In this document: positions 1 to 7,470 of the stretch, piece after piece | How positions within the stretch are numbered: the first letter of the stretch is position 1 | Layout of the letters: every line of letters starts with the position of its first letter | Assembly (NCBI GenBank): GCA_045538195.1 | Contig: JAZSRA010000049.1 | Span: forward strand, 1-37,586 | Reading direction: 5' to 3' | DNA length: 37,586 nucleotides | Source: SVTX01 sp045538195 | GTDB taxonomy: Bacteria; Bacillota; Clostridia; Oscillospirales; CAG-272 | Notes under the pieces: generated by a model | Told to the model about the DNA's origin: nothing | The model's database searches: none | What the model saw: only the letters and a program-made list of their open reading frames with translations | Program-made: the position numbers and the translations under genes

Positions 1-92
1 TGAATCTCAAAAAATTCGCTAAAAGAAAGTGGAGAGATAACCATCCCTCCGATTTCTTTGCTTTTATATCGCTTTTTTACTTCAAATACACC

Positions 93-177
93 AAAACGCC
101 CACCTTCGCTTCCGCGTGATGGGCGTTTTTCGACAGACTGACAGGAGCAACTTTGTGGCTCCTGTTTTAATTTTTTT
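93..177 (+). terminator. Two tandem hairpins with T-tracts (probable terminators of a gene left of the window)
   Basis: The first hairpin pairs AAAACGCCCA (93-102) with TGGGCGTTTT (120-129) and is followed by T. The second pairs ACAGGAGC (141-148) with GCTCCTGT (158-165) and is followed by a T-rich run to 177. The T-tracts lie on the plus-strand side, so they best fit a plus-strand gene ending before the window. The first could also stop the minus-strand ttcA transcript, whose stop codon is at 182. Bases 1-92 show no convincing coding sequence. Confidence 0.6.
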
Positions 178-181
178 GATT

Positions 182-943
182 TTATTCTTCATCATAGGCT
201 TTTGTTCCTTGCATTCGTCCTTTTTCGGCGAAGCCGTCGATCTCGCCACGGCAAAGCGCGCCGAAGATTCGATATCGAAGCCCCTTGTTTTCGCGTTCGA
301 GAGAATGGAGCAGCTGCTTCATTTCCTCTCTCTCGGTTGCCTTGTCGGCAGGGCAGGGCGAGGAGATGACCGGCATAGGGTTCTTTTTGACGAACTCCTT
401 GACCTCCTTTTCGGGCATATATATCATAGGCCTGATCAGCTTGATACCGACGCGGGATAGGTAGGTCACGGGAGAAAAGCAACCAAGCCTGCCCTCATAG
501 AAAAGATTCAGCATAAAGGTCTCGACCACGTCGTCGAAATGGTGACCAAGAGCCACCGAGGTGCAACCAAGCTCCTTTGCGGCGTTATGGAGCGCGCCGC
601 GACGCATCTTAGCGCAGAGAGAGCAGGGATTCTTTTCTTTTCGGACCTCAAAAATTATTTTATATATTTCGGTGGGAACGATATGGTAGGGGACGTCAAG
701 CTCTTGACAGAGCTTTTTGATCGGCTCAAAGTCCATGCCGCCCTCAAATCCCATATCGATGGTTATGGCGATAAGCTCGAACTTTTTGGGGTAGAATCGA
801 CGCAATTCCGCCATGGCGCAGAGGAGGGTAAGGGAGTCTTTACCTGCCGAGACACCGACGGCGATCTTGTCACCATCTTCTATCATATTGTAATCGTCAA
901 TTCCTCGGCGTGTATAGCTGAGAAGGCGTTTCATATTTTCCAT
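182..943 (-). CDS. ttcA: TtcA-family tRNA 2-thiolation protein (PP-loop ATPase)
   Basis: This is a 253-aa cytosolic PP-loop protein of the TtcA/TtuA family. Family members adenylate a tRNA pyrimidine and replace its oxygen with sulfur, using a [4Fe-4S] cluster; E. coli TtcA makes 2-thiocytidine at position 32. The PP-loop reads SAGKDS (residues 32-37), a variant of SGGKDS. The cluster ligands are probably C107 and C110 (CSLC) and C197 in SSPCPAD. HHFDDVVETF is the usual family motif. The ATG is preceded by AAGGA at a good distance. It lies 12 bases after the TrmN6-like gene, so the two tRNA-modification genes are probably cotranscribed. The exact tRNA position modified cannot be read from sequence, so the symbol is by family. 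Confidence 0.88.
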   Translation of the reverse strand: MENMKRLLSYTRRGIDDYNMIEDGDKIAVGVSAGKDSLTLLCAMAELRRFYPKKFELIAITIDMGFEGGMDFEPIKKLCQELDVPYHIVPTEIYKIIFEVRKEKNPCSLCAKMRRGALHNAAKELGCTSVALGHHFDDVVETFMLNLFYEGRLGCFSPVTYLSRVGIKLIRPMIYMPEKEVKEFVKKNPMPVISSPCPADKATEREEMKQLLHSLERENKGLRYRIFGALCRGEIDGFAEKGRMQGTKAYDEE

Positions 944-955
944 ATAATCGTTTCC

Positions 956-1705
956 TTATTTAAATTGCTCAAACGAGCATGTGTTATAAATTTCCCCGGC
1001 GTCGGAGGAAAGGACTTTTTTCGCCGCGTCCTCACGAGAGCTGTGGAGAAACAGATTTCGTGTGACTGTGACGCCCGAAGCTCCGCCTTTGACTGAGCGG
1101 ACAAGCACCATCGAAGGCTCGCTATCCTTTGTGGCACATACGAAAGTCATTATTTTAGGTTCAAGCTTGTTGTTGCGTAGTGCGGCGATGAGATCGACCA
1201 ATCTGTCGGGTCTCCAAACGCAGTAAAATCTGCCGCCGTGCTTGAGAAGTCTTGACGCGCAGGCGCAAAAATCTCCGATGTCGCCACAGACCTCGTGGCG
1301 TGCGATGAACTTTTCGTCGTGCATATTTCGCTTTCCGCTATCGACCTTCATATATGGCGGATTTGAGACTACGAAGTCAAGCTCTTGGCCTATATTGACC
1401 GATCTTAAATCGCGTACGTTGGCAGAGAGGGGGACTATACGCTCGGATAAACCGTTAAGCTCAGCATTCTGTGCTATAAGGGAGCAGAAGCTCTCTTGAA
1501 CCTCCACGGCATAGATCTTAGCCGCCTTGTCACGGTTGCAAAGCAGAAGAGGAATGATGCCCGTGCCGCTGCCGAGGTCTGCGCCAATATTGTTCTTACC
1601 GCCGACGGTAAATGCCGATAGAAGGTAAGCGTCAGTACCAAAGGTAAGACCGTTTTCGTTTTGTATCAGTTTTAAATTATCGTTGATCTCGGTGATTTTT
1701 GACAT
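956..1705 (-). CDS. trmN6: TrmN6-like tRNA1(Val) adenine-37 N6-methyltransferase
   Basis: This is a 249-aa class I SAM-dependent methyltransferase. The SAM-binding loop is GADLGSGTG (residues 41-49), and the N6-adenine signature NPPY is at 115-118, followed by the family-like K(V)DSGKRN stretch. The family (E. coli TrmN6/YfiC, B. subtilis YabB) methylates N6 of A37 in tRNA1(Val). The start has a clear GAAAGGAG ribosome site. In B. subtilis yabB sits just after holB-yaaT-yabA; here the same neighbourhood is kept on the minus strand, but yabA is absent and a ferredoxin gene and a large repeat are interposed. It is likely cotranscribed with ttcA. I saw no good sigma-A promoter directly upstream, where the large repeat begins. 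Confidence 0.85.
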   Translation of the reverse strand: MSKITEINDNLKLIQNENGLTFGTDAYLLSAFTVGGKNNIGADLGSGTGIIPLLLCNRDKAAKIYAVEVQESFCSLIAQNAELNGLSERIVPLSANVRDLRSVNIGQELDFVVSNPPYMKVDSGKRNMHDEKFIARHEVCGDIGDFCACASRLLKHGGRFYCVWRPDRLVDLIAALRNNKLEPKIMTFVCATKDSEPSMVLVRSVKGGASGVTVTRNLFLHSSREDAAKKVLSSDAGEIYNTCSFEQFK

Positions 1706-1763
1706 AGGACTCCTTTCGGCAGTGTGATTTCAATTTTTGATTTATCTATGAGTTTTATTTATG

Positions 1764-2240
1764 TTCATTTCTTGCCCGCGTCGGCAAGAAACGAACCAAA
1801 GAAACGCCGCACGGAGGATAGGGGCAGGTTCTAAAAATCCGCAAAAGACGACATTAAAAATTAAATCAAAGGCGGATTTTTTGAACAGCCCCTCCCCCGT
1901 GTCCCCCAACCCCATTGGGTTGAAATAGTGGGGTAAAGATTATAGCCATATTAAACTTTTAATTTCAACAAGGCTTTCCCTTCGGGAAAGGTCGCTTCGC
2001 GACAAAGCTTTAAACTTTAATAAGATTACGGCTACGGCTCGTAATTATAAGAGGGGTTTCACCTCTATAAATCCATAATCTCTTTTCGTCGGCTATGCCG
2101 ACAGGAGAGGGGTTTCTTAAGGGGAGAGGATGTCGCAGGGCGAGAAAATGCGGCATGTTCGCTTTTTTTCGCACAAGACCCTCTCTCCTTGAGCGGCGTT
2201 TCTTTTGTAACTTTTCTTTCCGCTGGTGGAAAGAAAAGTT
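1764..2240. repeat. Large palindrome-rich dispersed repeat, copy 1
   Basis: This fills most of the 615-base gap between trmN6 and the ferredoxin gene. It shares long conserved blocks, in the same order and orientation, with 36964-37536. Examples are the C-rich block near 1889-1915, the adjacent hairpins CTTTCCC-TTC-GGGAAAG and GTCGC-TTC-GCGAC at about 1974-2002, GTCGGC-TAT-GCCGAC at about 2088-2102, and the block at about 2120-2162. The ends carry an inverted repeat: AAAGAAACGCCGC (about 1798-1810) against GCGGCGTTTCTTT (about 2192-2204). A 13-bp perfect hairpin closes the right edge (2209-2240, loop GCTGGT). No credible ORF lies inside. It could be a non-autonomous mobile element or a structured RNA; strand is unknown. 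Confidence 0.8.
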
Positions 2241-2264
2241 AGTATCAAACCCACGCCTAAACAA

Positions 2265-2300
2265 TCAAAACAAACGCCGAGCCAACTCGGTGGCTCGGCG
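2265..2300 (-). terminator. Terminator of the ferredoxin gene
   Basis: A 10-bp perfect stem pairs CGCCGAGCCA (2275-2284) with TGGCTCGGCG (2291-2300) around a 6-base loop. On the minus strand it is followed by a T-rich stretch, TTTGTTTTGATTG. It lies 20 bases past the ferredoxin stop codon. Confidence 0.75.
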
Positions 2301-2320
2301 TCAGCTCAATTAAGCTTTAA

Positions 2321-2491
2321 TTATTCCTCAACGGGAGCGCTAACGGGGCAGGTCTCTGCGCAGTTGCCGCAACTAATGCAAGTGTCTGCATCAATTACGT
2401 AAATGCCGTCACCCTCAGTGATGCACTCTACGGGACAATCAGCTGCGCAAGCACCGCAAGCGATGCAATCTGTAGTAATCTTGTATGCCAT
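2321..2491 (-). CDS. Small 2x[4Fe-4S]-type ferredoxin
   Basis: This is a 56-aa protein starting MAYKITTDCIACGACAADCP. It has two classic cluster motifs, CxxCxxCxxxCP at residues 9-20 and again at 38-49, as in clostridial 2[4Fe-4S] ferredoxins. It is a soluble low-potential electron carrier; partners such as PFOR or hydrogenase are not in the window. The ATG is preceded by GGAGGT eight bases upstream and by a sigma-A promoter at 2524-2552, and the gene ends at its own terminator, so it looks monocistronic. A role in feeding electrons to the neighbouring Fe-S proteins (RicT complex, TtcA) is possible but only suggested by position. Confidence 0.95.
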   Translation of the reverse strand: MAYKITTDCIACGACAADCPVECITEGDGIYVIDADTCISCGNCAETCPVSAPVEE

Positions 2492-2523
2492 GGTTATGTA
2501 CCTCCATTTTTTGATATGTTAAT

Positions 2524-2552
2524 ATTGTATCACAAATCTTCGCCATTTTCAA
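2524..2552 (-). promoter_or_regulatory. Sigma-A promoter of the ferredoxin gene
   Basis: Read on the minus strand, the -35 box is TTGAAA (2547-2552), the spacer is 17 bases and the -10 box is TACAAT (2524-2529). It gives a short leader before the GGAGGT ribosome site. Confidence 0.75.
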
Positions 2553-2686
2553 CTGTCTTTACAAAAAAAACTTAACAAATTTTTGTGAAAATTTTATGCA
2601 GTTTCGACAAAATTCGGGAGTTAGCATAGGCTAATTCGACGAATTTTTTTATTTTGTTTTTGAAACAACTATTAATTAATACTGTA

Positions 2687-3958
2687 TTATTCTTCTTCGT
2701 CAGATTTCTTTCCTCTGCTGATGAGAGTAACGTCGTCACGCTTGTAGAGGGCTGGAGGGGCGTCGGGCTTGTCCTTGAGACGAACCTTGATAGTTCCTGC
2801 CAAAGCGTTTGCCTCGGTCACAACTCCTACGCCGTCCTTGGTTTTGACGGTGGAGTCTACGGGAGGAGTCTTCGCGCCTTCCTCGGCGTAAGTCTTGTAT
2901 TCGTACTGGAGACAGCACATAAGTCTGCCGCAGCAACCCGATATTTTGCCCGAATTAAGTGAAAGATTTTGCTCCTTTGCCATCTTGATCGATACCTGAA
3001 CAAAATCCGAAAGGAACGTGGCGCAGCAGAGGGGTCTGCCGCATGCACCAAGACCGCCCATGATCTTTGCCTCGTCACGAATACCTATCTGACGAAGCTC
3101 TATGCGTGTCTTAAAGACGCTTGCAAGATCCTTTACAAGCTCACGGAAATCAACTCGGTTCGCCGAGGTGAAATAGAAGAGAAGCTTTGAGTTATCAAAG
3201 GAATACTGAGCCTCAATAAGCTTCATGTCAAGCTCGTGATTGCGTATCTTTTCCTGACAGATCGCAAACGCCTCCACCTCCTTTTCCTTATTGGCGGCAT
3301 TGCGCTCAATATCGTCTTTTGTGGCAACTCTCACTACCTGACGTAAGGGAAGCACCAAGGAGGTCTCCTTGACTGTCTTGTCCCCAAAGGCTACCTCTCC
3401 GAACTCAAGTCCGCGAGCGGTGTCTACGATAACGTAATCGTTATTTTTGACGTTCAGCTCTCCGTGATCAAAGTAATATATCTTGCCGCCGGGCTTAAAG
3501 CGCACGCCCGTGACGTGTACGCGAGGGGTGTCGTCCTCTACTTCTATGATCTCATCCTCGATAGCGACCACTATCTCCGGGGTCTCGTCAATTATATCGC
3601 CAACGGCAGAAAGATCAAGATTCTCTGCCGCCGCGATGTTTTCCTCAAAGGACACTTCGGCTGCAGGAGCGTTGGTCGCGTTGTCGCGGTTATGCTTGTC
3701 TCCGTGACCCTTTCTGCCTCTGTGTCTGTCGCGACGGTTGCGCTTTTCTACGCCTGCCTTTGCGCTGCCTTCCGCAGAGGGGGGAGCGGAGGTAACAGTC
3801 TCCTTGACGGCTTCCTTTGCACTCTCCTTTACAGACTCCGCACCGATAGCGGCGCCGCCCTCGGCGACGTCATTCTTTTTCTTTATATAGTAAGGCTTTC
3901 TTCTGTGATGCTTATTGTGATTGCCGCCTGGCTTTTGAGGTCTTGTTTCTTTATCCAT
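2687..3958 (-). CDS. ricT: RicT/YaaT-like PSP1-domain protein with long charged N-terminal extension
   Basis: This is a 423-aa protein. The C-terminal part from about residue 146 is a PSP1 domain like B. subtilis RicT. Its cysteine signatures are GACGRPLCC (C306, C311, C312) and GCCGRLMCC (C342, C343, C348, C349). RicT joins RicA and RicF in the Fe-S-containing Y-complex that tunes RNase Y-dependent mRNA processing, sporulation and competence. Residues 1-145 are an extra low-complexity region: first basic (His/Arg/Lys-rich, RRDRHRGRKGHGDKHNR), then acidic (VAIEDEIIEVEDD). B. subtilis RicT, about 275 aa, has no such region. The ATG at 3958 (AAAGG upstream) is preferred over an in-frame TTG at 4027. 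The gene follows holB by 71 bases, a conserved Firmicutes pairing. Confidence 0.9.
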   Translation of the reverse strand: MDKETRPQKPGGNHNKHHRRKPYYIKKKNDVAEGGAAIGAESVKESAKEAVKETVTSAPPSAEGSAKAGVEKRNRRDRHRGRKGHGDKHNRDNATNAPAAEVSFEENIAAAENLDLSAVGDIIDETPEIVVAIEDEIIEVEDDTPRVHVTGVRFKPGGKIYYFDHGELNVKNNDYVIVDTARGLEFGEVAFGDKTVKETSLVLPLRQVVRVATKDDIERNAANKEKEVEAFAICQEKIRNHELDMKLIEAQYSFDNSKLLFYFTSANRVDFRELVKDLASVFKTRIELRQIGIRDEAKIMGGLGACGRPLCCATFLSDFVQVSIKMAKEQNLSLNSGKISGCCGRLMCCLQYEYKTYAEEGAKTPPVDSTVKTKDGVGVVTEANALAGTIKVRLKDKPDAPPALYKRDDVTLISRGKKSDEEE

Positions 3959-4029
3959 AATAAACCAACCTTTTTCAGAATATATTTTGAATATTGTTGA
4001 CGGGGATGTGCCTTGTTGATAATGCAAGA

Positions 4030-5100
4030 TTATATCAGTCCCGCTCTCTGCATCATGTAAGTGAGAGTAAGTCTGACGTTAGAGTTTTCCTCGAGATCGT
4101 CCTTTGCTCGGCTTGCCGCGTCGTAAAGCGATAGCAACGCGTGGGATGTAAAGCGGGTCGAAAGCTCCAGTGCCTCCTCGGCATCCTCGTAGAAACAGAG
4201 AGGAGCGTTTTCGCTTTTCTTTAAAAGCAAAAGGTCGCGAAGCGCGTGCTGTAAAAGCGAGAGCTTGCTTCTCACGTCCTGCCTCTTTTTGCCGAAATCG
4301 GGGATCGCTCCAAGAGCCGCCGCGCGATTTGAGCTGAGAAGAAGTGAGATAAGCTTTTTTACATCTTTTCGGCTCTCAAAAAGATTTGAACGCGCCTTGG
4401 CATCCAGAAGCTCCAGAGCGTAGCCTATCCGTCCGTCAGAGACGAATAAAAGGGTATTCCAATCCTCGGCACTGTTTTCCCGAAGCTTTGCGGCGCGAGG
4501 ATCGTTTGAGAGAAGATAGGACTCTATCTGAGATACGTCGAGACGCGTGGTCCTTAAAGTGGGAGCGCGGGAACGGATAGTTTCCAGCAGACTCACAGAA
4601 CCCTCGCAGAGTAGGAAAAAGAGAACGTATTCGGGCGGCTCCTCAAGGGAGAGCAGAAATGCGTTCTGCGCCTGCTCGGTCATAAGGTCTGCGTTTTCGA
4701 TGATATAGACTTTTACAGAGAGATCGTTTGGTGCGGTATACATATCCTCTTTAAGAGTGCGGACGGTCTCGACACCGATGGTAACTCTGTCATCCTCAAG
4801 ACCAATGATCCTTACGTCGGGAGATTTGCCGGAAAGTATTTTTCGGCAGGAAAGACATTCTCCGCAGGGAACGGCGCGCTTCGTAAGATCTCCGAAAAGG
4901 TCGGGTTGAGCCGTCCTCTCCCTTATCTCACATTCGATAGCCGCCGTTACGCTTAAAGCGACGTTGTGTCTGCCGCTGCCCTTAGCGCCCTCAATGATAT
5001 AAGCGTGTGAAAGGTGATTCTCGGCAACGTCCTTTCCCAGACGAGCTTTAAGAGCATCGTTTCCCAAAATAGCAGGGAAATATACACATCCGTCTGTCAA
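4030..5100 (-). CDS. holB: DNA polymerase III delta-prime subunit (clamp loader)
   Basis: This is a 356-aa AAA+ clamp-loader subunit that helps load the beta clamp on DNA. Visible are a degenerate P-loop (GAKGSGRHN, lacking GKT as in delta-prime proteins), a zinc-binding cysteine set CGECLSCRK, the stretch MTEQAQNAFLLSLEEPPEY typical of clamp loaders, and SRA in place of the usual SRC sensor. No ATG is available before the conserved core. The best start is TTG at 5100, nine bases after GGAGGT; other in-frame TTG codons lie too close to or before that site. It has a perfect-consensus sigma-A promoter (5145-5173) and is followed by ricT. Confidence 0.9.
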   Translation of the reverse strand: MTDGCVYFPAILGNDALKARLGKDVAENHLSHAYIIEGAKGSGRHNVALSVTAAIECEIRERTAQPDLFGDLTKRAVPCGECLSCRKILSGKSPDVRIIGLEDDRVTIGVETVRTLKEDMYTAPNDLSVKVYIIENADLMTEQAQNAFLLSLEEPPEYVLFFLLCEGSVSLLETIRSRAPTLRTTRLDVSQIESYLLSNDPRAAKLRENSAEDWNTLLFVSDGRIGYALELLDAKARSNLFESRKDVKKLISLLLSSNRAAALGAIPDFGKKRQDVRSKLSLLQHALRDLLLLKKSENAPLCFYEDAEEALELSTRFTSHALLSLYDAASRAKDDLEENSNVRLTLTYMMQRAGLI

Positions 5101-5144
5101 TGCCAAGCCACCTCCCAAATCAAAAATAAACAATAATTCATAAT

Positions 5145-5173
5145 ATTATATCATAAAAACGAGCTTTTGTCAA
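5145..5173 (-). promoter_or_regulatory. Consensus sigma-A promoter of holB-ricT
   Basis: On the minus strand the -35 box is TTGACA (5168-5173), the spacer 17 bases and the -10 box TATAAT (5145-5150): a perfect match at both hexamers. It lies about 45 bases upstream of the holB TTG start. Confidence 0.85.
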
Positions 5174-5182
5174 CAACGAGTT

Positions 5183-5224
5183 TGCAAAAAGCACCTTTTG
5201 AAATGCAAAAAGCACCTTTTGAAA
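5183..5224. repeat. Perfect 21-bp tandem duplication
   Basis: Two identical 21-bp units (5183-5203 and 5204-5224), each holding the core AAAAAGCACCTTTTGAAA, lie between the divergent holB and glgB promoters. Partial symmetry (AAAAAG...CTTTT) makes each unit a weak hairpin or possible protein-binding site. Apart from this and the two promoters, the 5101-5448 gap holds nothing I recognise. Confidence 0.85.
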
Positions 5225-5357
5225 TCGGCGGTCTTTCTCCTTTTGGGCTGAGACAAAACAATACATAAGTTTTGGAAAAATGCCAAAAAAAGTGAAAAGC
5301 TGTGTTTAGTTGTGAATTTTGCTTTATATTGATATGTATATTTAGGTGATTTGTGCA

Positions 5358-5386
5358 TTGACATAAGTCCTAAAATGTGTTATAAT
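5358..5386 (+). promoter_or_regulatory. Consensus sigma-A promoter of the glycogen locus (glgB)
   Basis: The -35 box is TTGACA (5358-5363), the spacer 17 bases and the -10 box TATAAT (5381-5386), both perfect. The leader to the glgB start is roughly 55 bases. Confidence 0.85.
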
Positions 5387-5448
5387 ATTAGAGTATTATA
5401 ATGCGTGCTTGAAATTGCCGCCCCGAAAAAATTTGCGAGGAGCAGACG

Positions 5449-7368
5449 ATGAATAAAAAATCATTGACAGATAGAATATCTCTCTTTTCCTCGGGAGACG
5501 AAAAAAGAGCGCAGGAATGGCTTGGCGTTCACAGGGAGGGCGGTTCTTACGTCTTTCGTGTGTGGGCACCGTCGGCAGACGGCGTTTTCGTCGTAGGTTC
5601 GTTCAATTCTTGGGAAAAGACTTGCCCCATGACGTCATTAGGCGGCATCTGGGAGGCAAGGTTGCCTGTTGACTCGGCGAGCGAGGGAGATATTTACAAG
5701 TACCTGATAATCAACGGCGAGAGGGAGATATACAAATCAGACCCGTATAGCTTTAAAATGGACGTTTCCCCTCATTGTGCCTCGGTCATCGCGGAAATAG
5801 ACGGTTACAGATGGCGTGACCGCGGCTGGATGGCGCAAAGGCGCGAGACGGCGGAGATGGGGATATATTCACAGCCCTTGAACATATACGAGCTGCATCT
5901 CGGCTCGTGGATGCGAAAAAAGGGAGGCGAATGGCTTTCGTACGGTGAGATAGCCGACGAGCTTGCGCCCTACGTCAAGCAGATGGGATATACCCACGTA
6001 GAGCTGCTTCCCGTATCCGAGCATCCCTATTACGGTTCGTGGGGGTATCAGACAGGCGGATATTTCTCACCTGCGTCAAGATACGGCGAACCCAAGGAGT
6101 TTATGCGCTTCGTGGACGTTATGCACCGTGCCGGAGTGGGAGTTATCCTCGACTGGACCCCCGCACATTTTCCAAAGGACGAGTTCGGTCTTTACGATTT
6201 TGACGGAAGTCATCTCTACGAATCCGAGGACGAAAAAAAGCGTGAGAACAAATCATGGGGAACGGTGTCCTTCGATTGGCAAAGAGGCGAGGTGGTATCC
6301 TTCCTTATATCAAACGCGCTTTATTGGATAGAAAAATACCATATCGACGGCATCCGCGCAGACGCGGTATCGTCAATGATATATCTTGATTACGATAAAA
6401 AAGAGGGCGAATGGACTCCCAACAAGCTTGGAACCAATCGCTGTATTGAGGCAATAGCCTTTATTAGAAAATTAAACCGAACGGTCAAGGAGCTTTATCC
6501 CTCGGTCATGATGATAGCCGAGGAATCAAGCGCGTGGAGCGGCGTGACCTCTTTTGAGGGAGACGGTCTTGGGTTTGATCTGAAATGGAATATGGGCTGG
6601 ATGAATGACACGCTGACCTACGCGGTTACCGATTTTGGCGAAAGAACCACGAAGCATGAAAAGCTGACCTTCCCATTGACCTACGCATTTGACGAGAACT
6701 TTATCCTGCCAGTCTCTCACGACGAGGTAGTACAAGGCAAGAGGTCGTTTCTTGACAAGATGCCGGGCGACTATTGGCAGAAGTTCGCGGGGGCGCGGCT
6801 TTTCGAGGCTTTGCGAATGACAAGCCCCGGCAAAAAGCTTGCTTTTATGGGCAGTGAGATAGGACAGTTCCGAGAGTGGGATCACGACGGTGAGACCGAA
6901 TGGTTTCTGCTTGATTACGAGTCCCACTACCGACATCAGCTCTACCTTGCCGATCTGAACAATTTTTATCTTGCTCAACCCGAGCTTTGGCAGATGGATA
7001 GCGGATGGGACGGATTTCGGTGGATAGAGCCTGACGACAGAGATCGGAGCGTGATCTCCTACAGACGAATCGCCGAAAACGGAAACGAGCTATTGGTAGT
7101 TCTCAACTTTATGCCGAAAGCATATAACGAGTTTTTCTTGCCCGTCCGACGGGAGGGAGTATACGAGGAGATATTCAACTCCGACGACGTGCGGTACGGC
7201 GGTAGCGGATTGGTGAACACTGGAGCCGAGCTTATGAGCCGCCCAAATCCCTGTTTGACTTTGGGCAGAGCGGCAGAGGAGATCTGCCCGTGGGTGGTAA
7301 GGCTCAGATTGCCGCCTCTCGGCGCCGCAGTCCTGCGACTGAAGCGAAAAAGATTCGAGGATGACTGA
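5449..7368 (+). CDS. glgB: 1,4-alpha-glucan branching enzyme
   Basis: This 639-aa GH13 enzyme cuts alpha-1,4 glucan and rejoins the piece through an alpha-1,6 bond, creating glycogen branches. An N-terminal CBM48-like domain (about residues 25-115, RVWAPSADGVFVVGSFNSW) precedes the (beta/alpha)8 catalytic domain. Conserved sites are the VELLPVSEHPYYGSWGYQ block, the nucleophile D305 (GIRADAVSSM), the acid/base E358 (IAEESS) and D425 (VSHDEVV). The length is typical of short bacterial GlgB. The start has GAGGAG six to seven bases upstream. It is the first gene of the glycogen locus, driven by a consensus sigma-A promoter, with glgC 102 bases downstream. Confidence 0.97.
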   Translation: MNKKSLTDRISLFSSGDEKRAQEWLGVHREGGSYVFRVWAPSADGVFVVGSFNSWEKTCPMTSLGGIWEARLPVDSASEGDIYKYLIINGEREIYKSDPYSFKMDVSPHCASVIAEIDGYRWRDRGWMAQRRETAEMGIYSQPLNIYELHLGSWMRKKGGEWLSYGEIADELAPYVKQMGYTHVELLPVSEHPYYGSWGYQTGGYFSPASRYGEPKEFMRFVDVMHRAGVGVILDWTPAHFPKDEFGLYDFDGSHLYESEDEKKRENKSWGTVSFDWQRGEVVSFLISNALYWIEKYHIDGIRADAVSSMIYLDYDKKEGEWTPNKLGTNRCIEAIAFIRKLNRTVKELYPSVMMIAEESSAWSGVTSFEGDGLGFDLKWNMGWMNDTLTYAVTDFGERTTKHEKLTFPLTYAFDENFILPVSHDEVVQGKRSFLDKMPGDYWQKFAGARLFEALRMTSPGKKLAFMGSEIGQFREWDHDGETEWFLLDYESHYRHQLYLADLNNFYLAQPELWQMDSGWDGFRWIEPDDRDRSVISYRRIAENGNELLVVLNFMPKAYNEFFLPVRREGVYEEIFNSDDVRYGGSGLVNTGAELMSRPNPCLTLGRAAEEICPWVVRLRLPPLGAAVLRLKRKRFEDD

Positions 7369-7410
7369 TGATCGTTTGAAAGTTTTTGACAAGCATTAAA
7401 TTAAAGAAGC

Positions 7411-7439
7411 TTGTCACCCAAGTCTAATTAGCGTATCAA
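7411..7439 (+). promoter_or_regulatory. Possible secondary promoter before glgC
   Basis: TTGTCA (7411-7416), a 17-base spacer and TATCAA (7434-7439) lie in the glgB-glgC gap. The -10 box is imperfect. The -35 box overlaps the right arm of a small stem, TGACAAGC...GCTTGTCA. It could allow glgCDAP expression independent of glgB. Confidence 0.35.
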
Positions 7440-7470
7440 TTAAATTTTATCATAGAGGAGTGATTTTCTT

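Noticed and set aside
1764..2240. Insertion sequence or transposase remnant in the large repeat
   Set aside because: No transposase-like reading frame or remnant could be found in either copy; a non-autonomous element remains possible.
2010..2313. Short open frames on both strands inside large repeat copy 1
   Set aside because: They are composed of the repeat's palindromes, are not conserved in frame with copy 2, and have no ribosome site.
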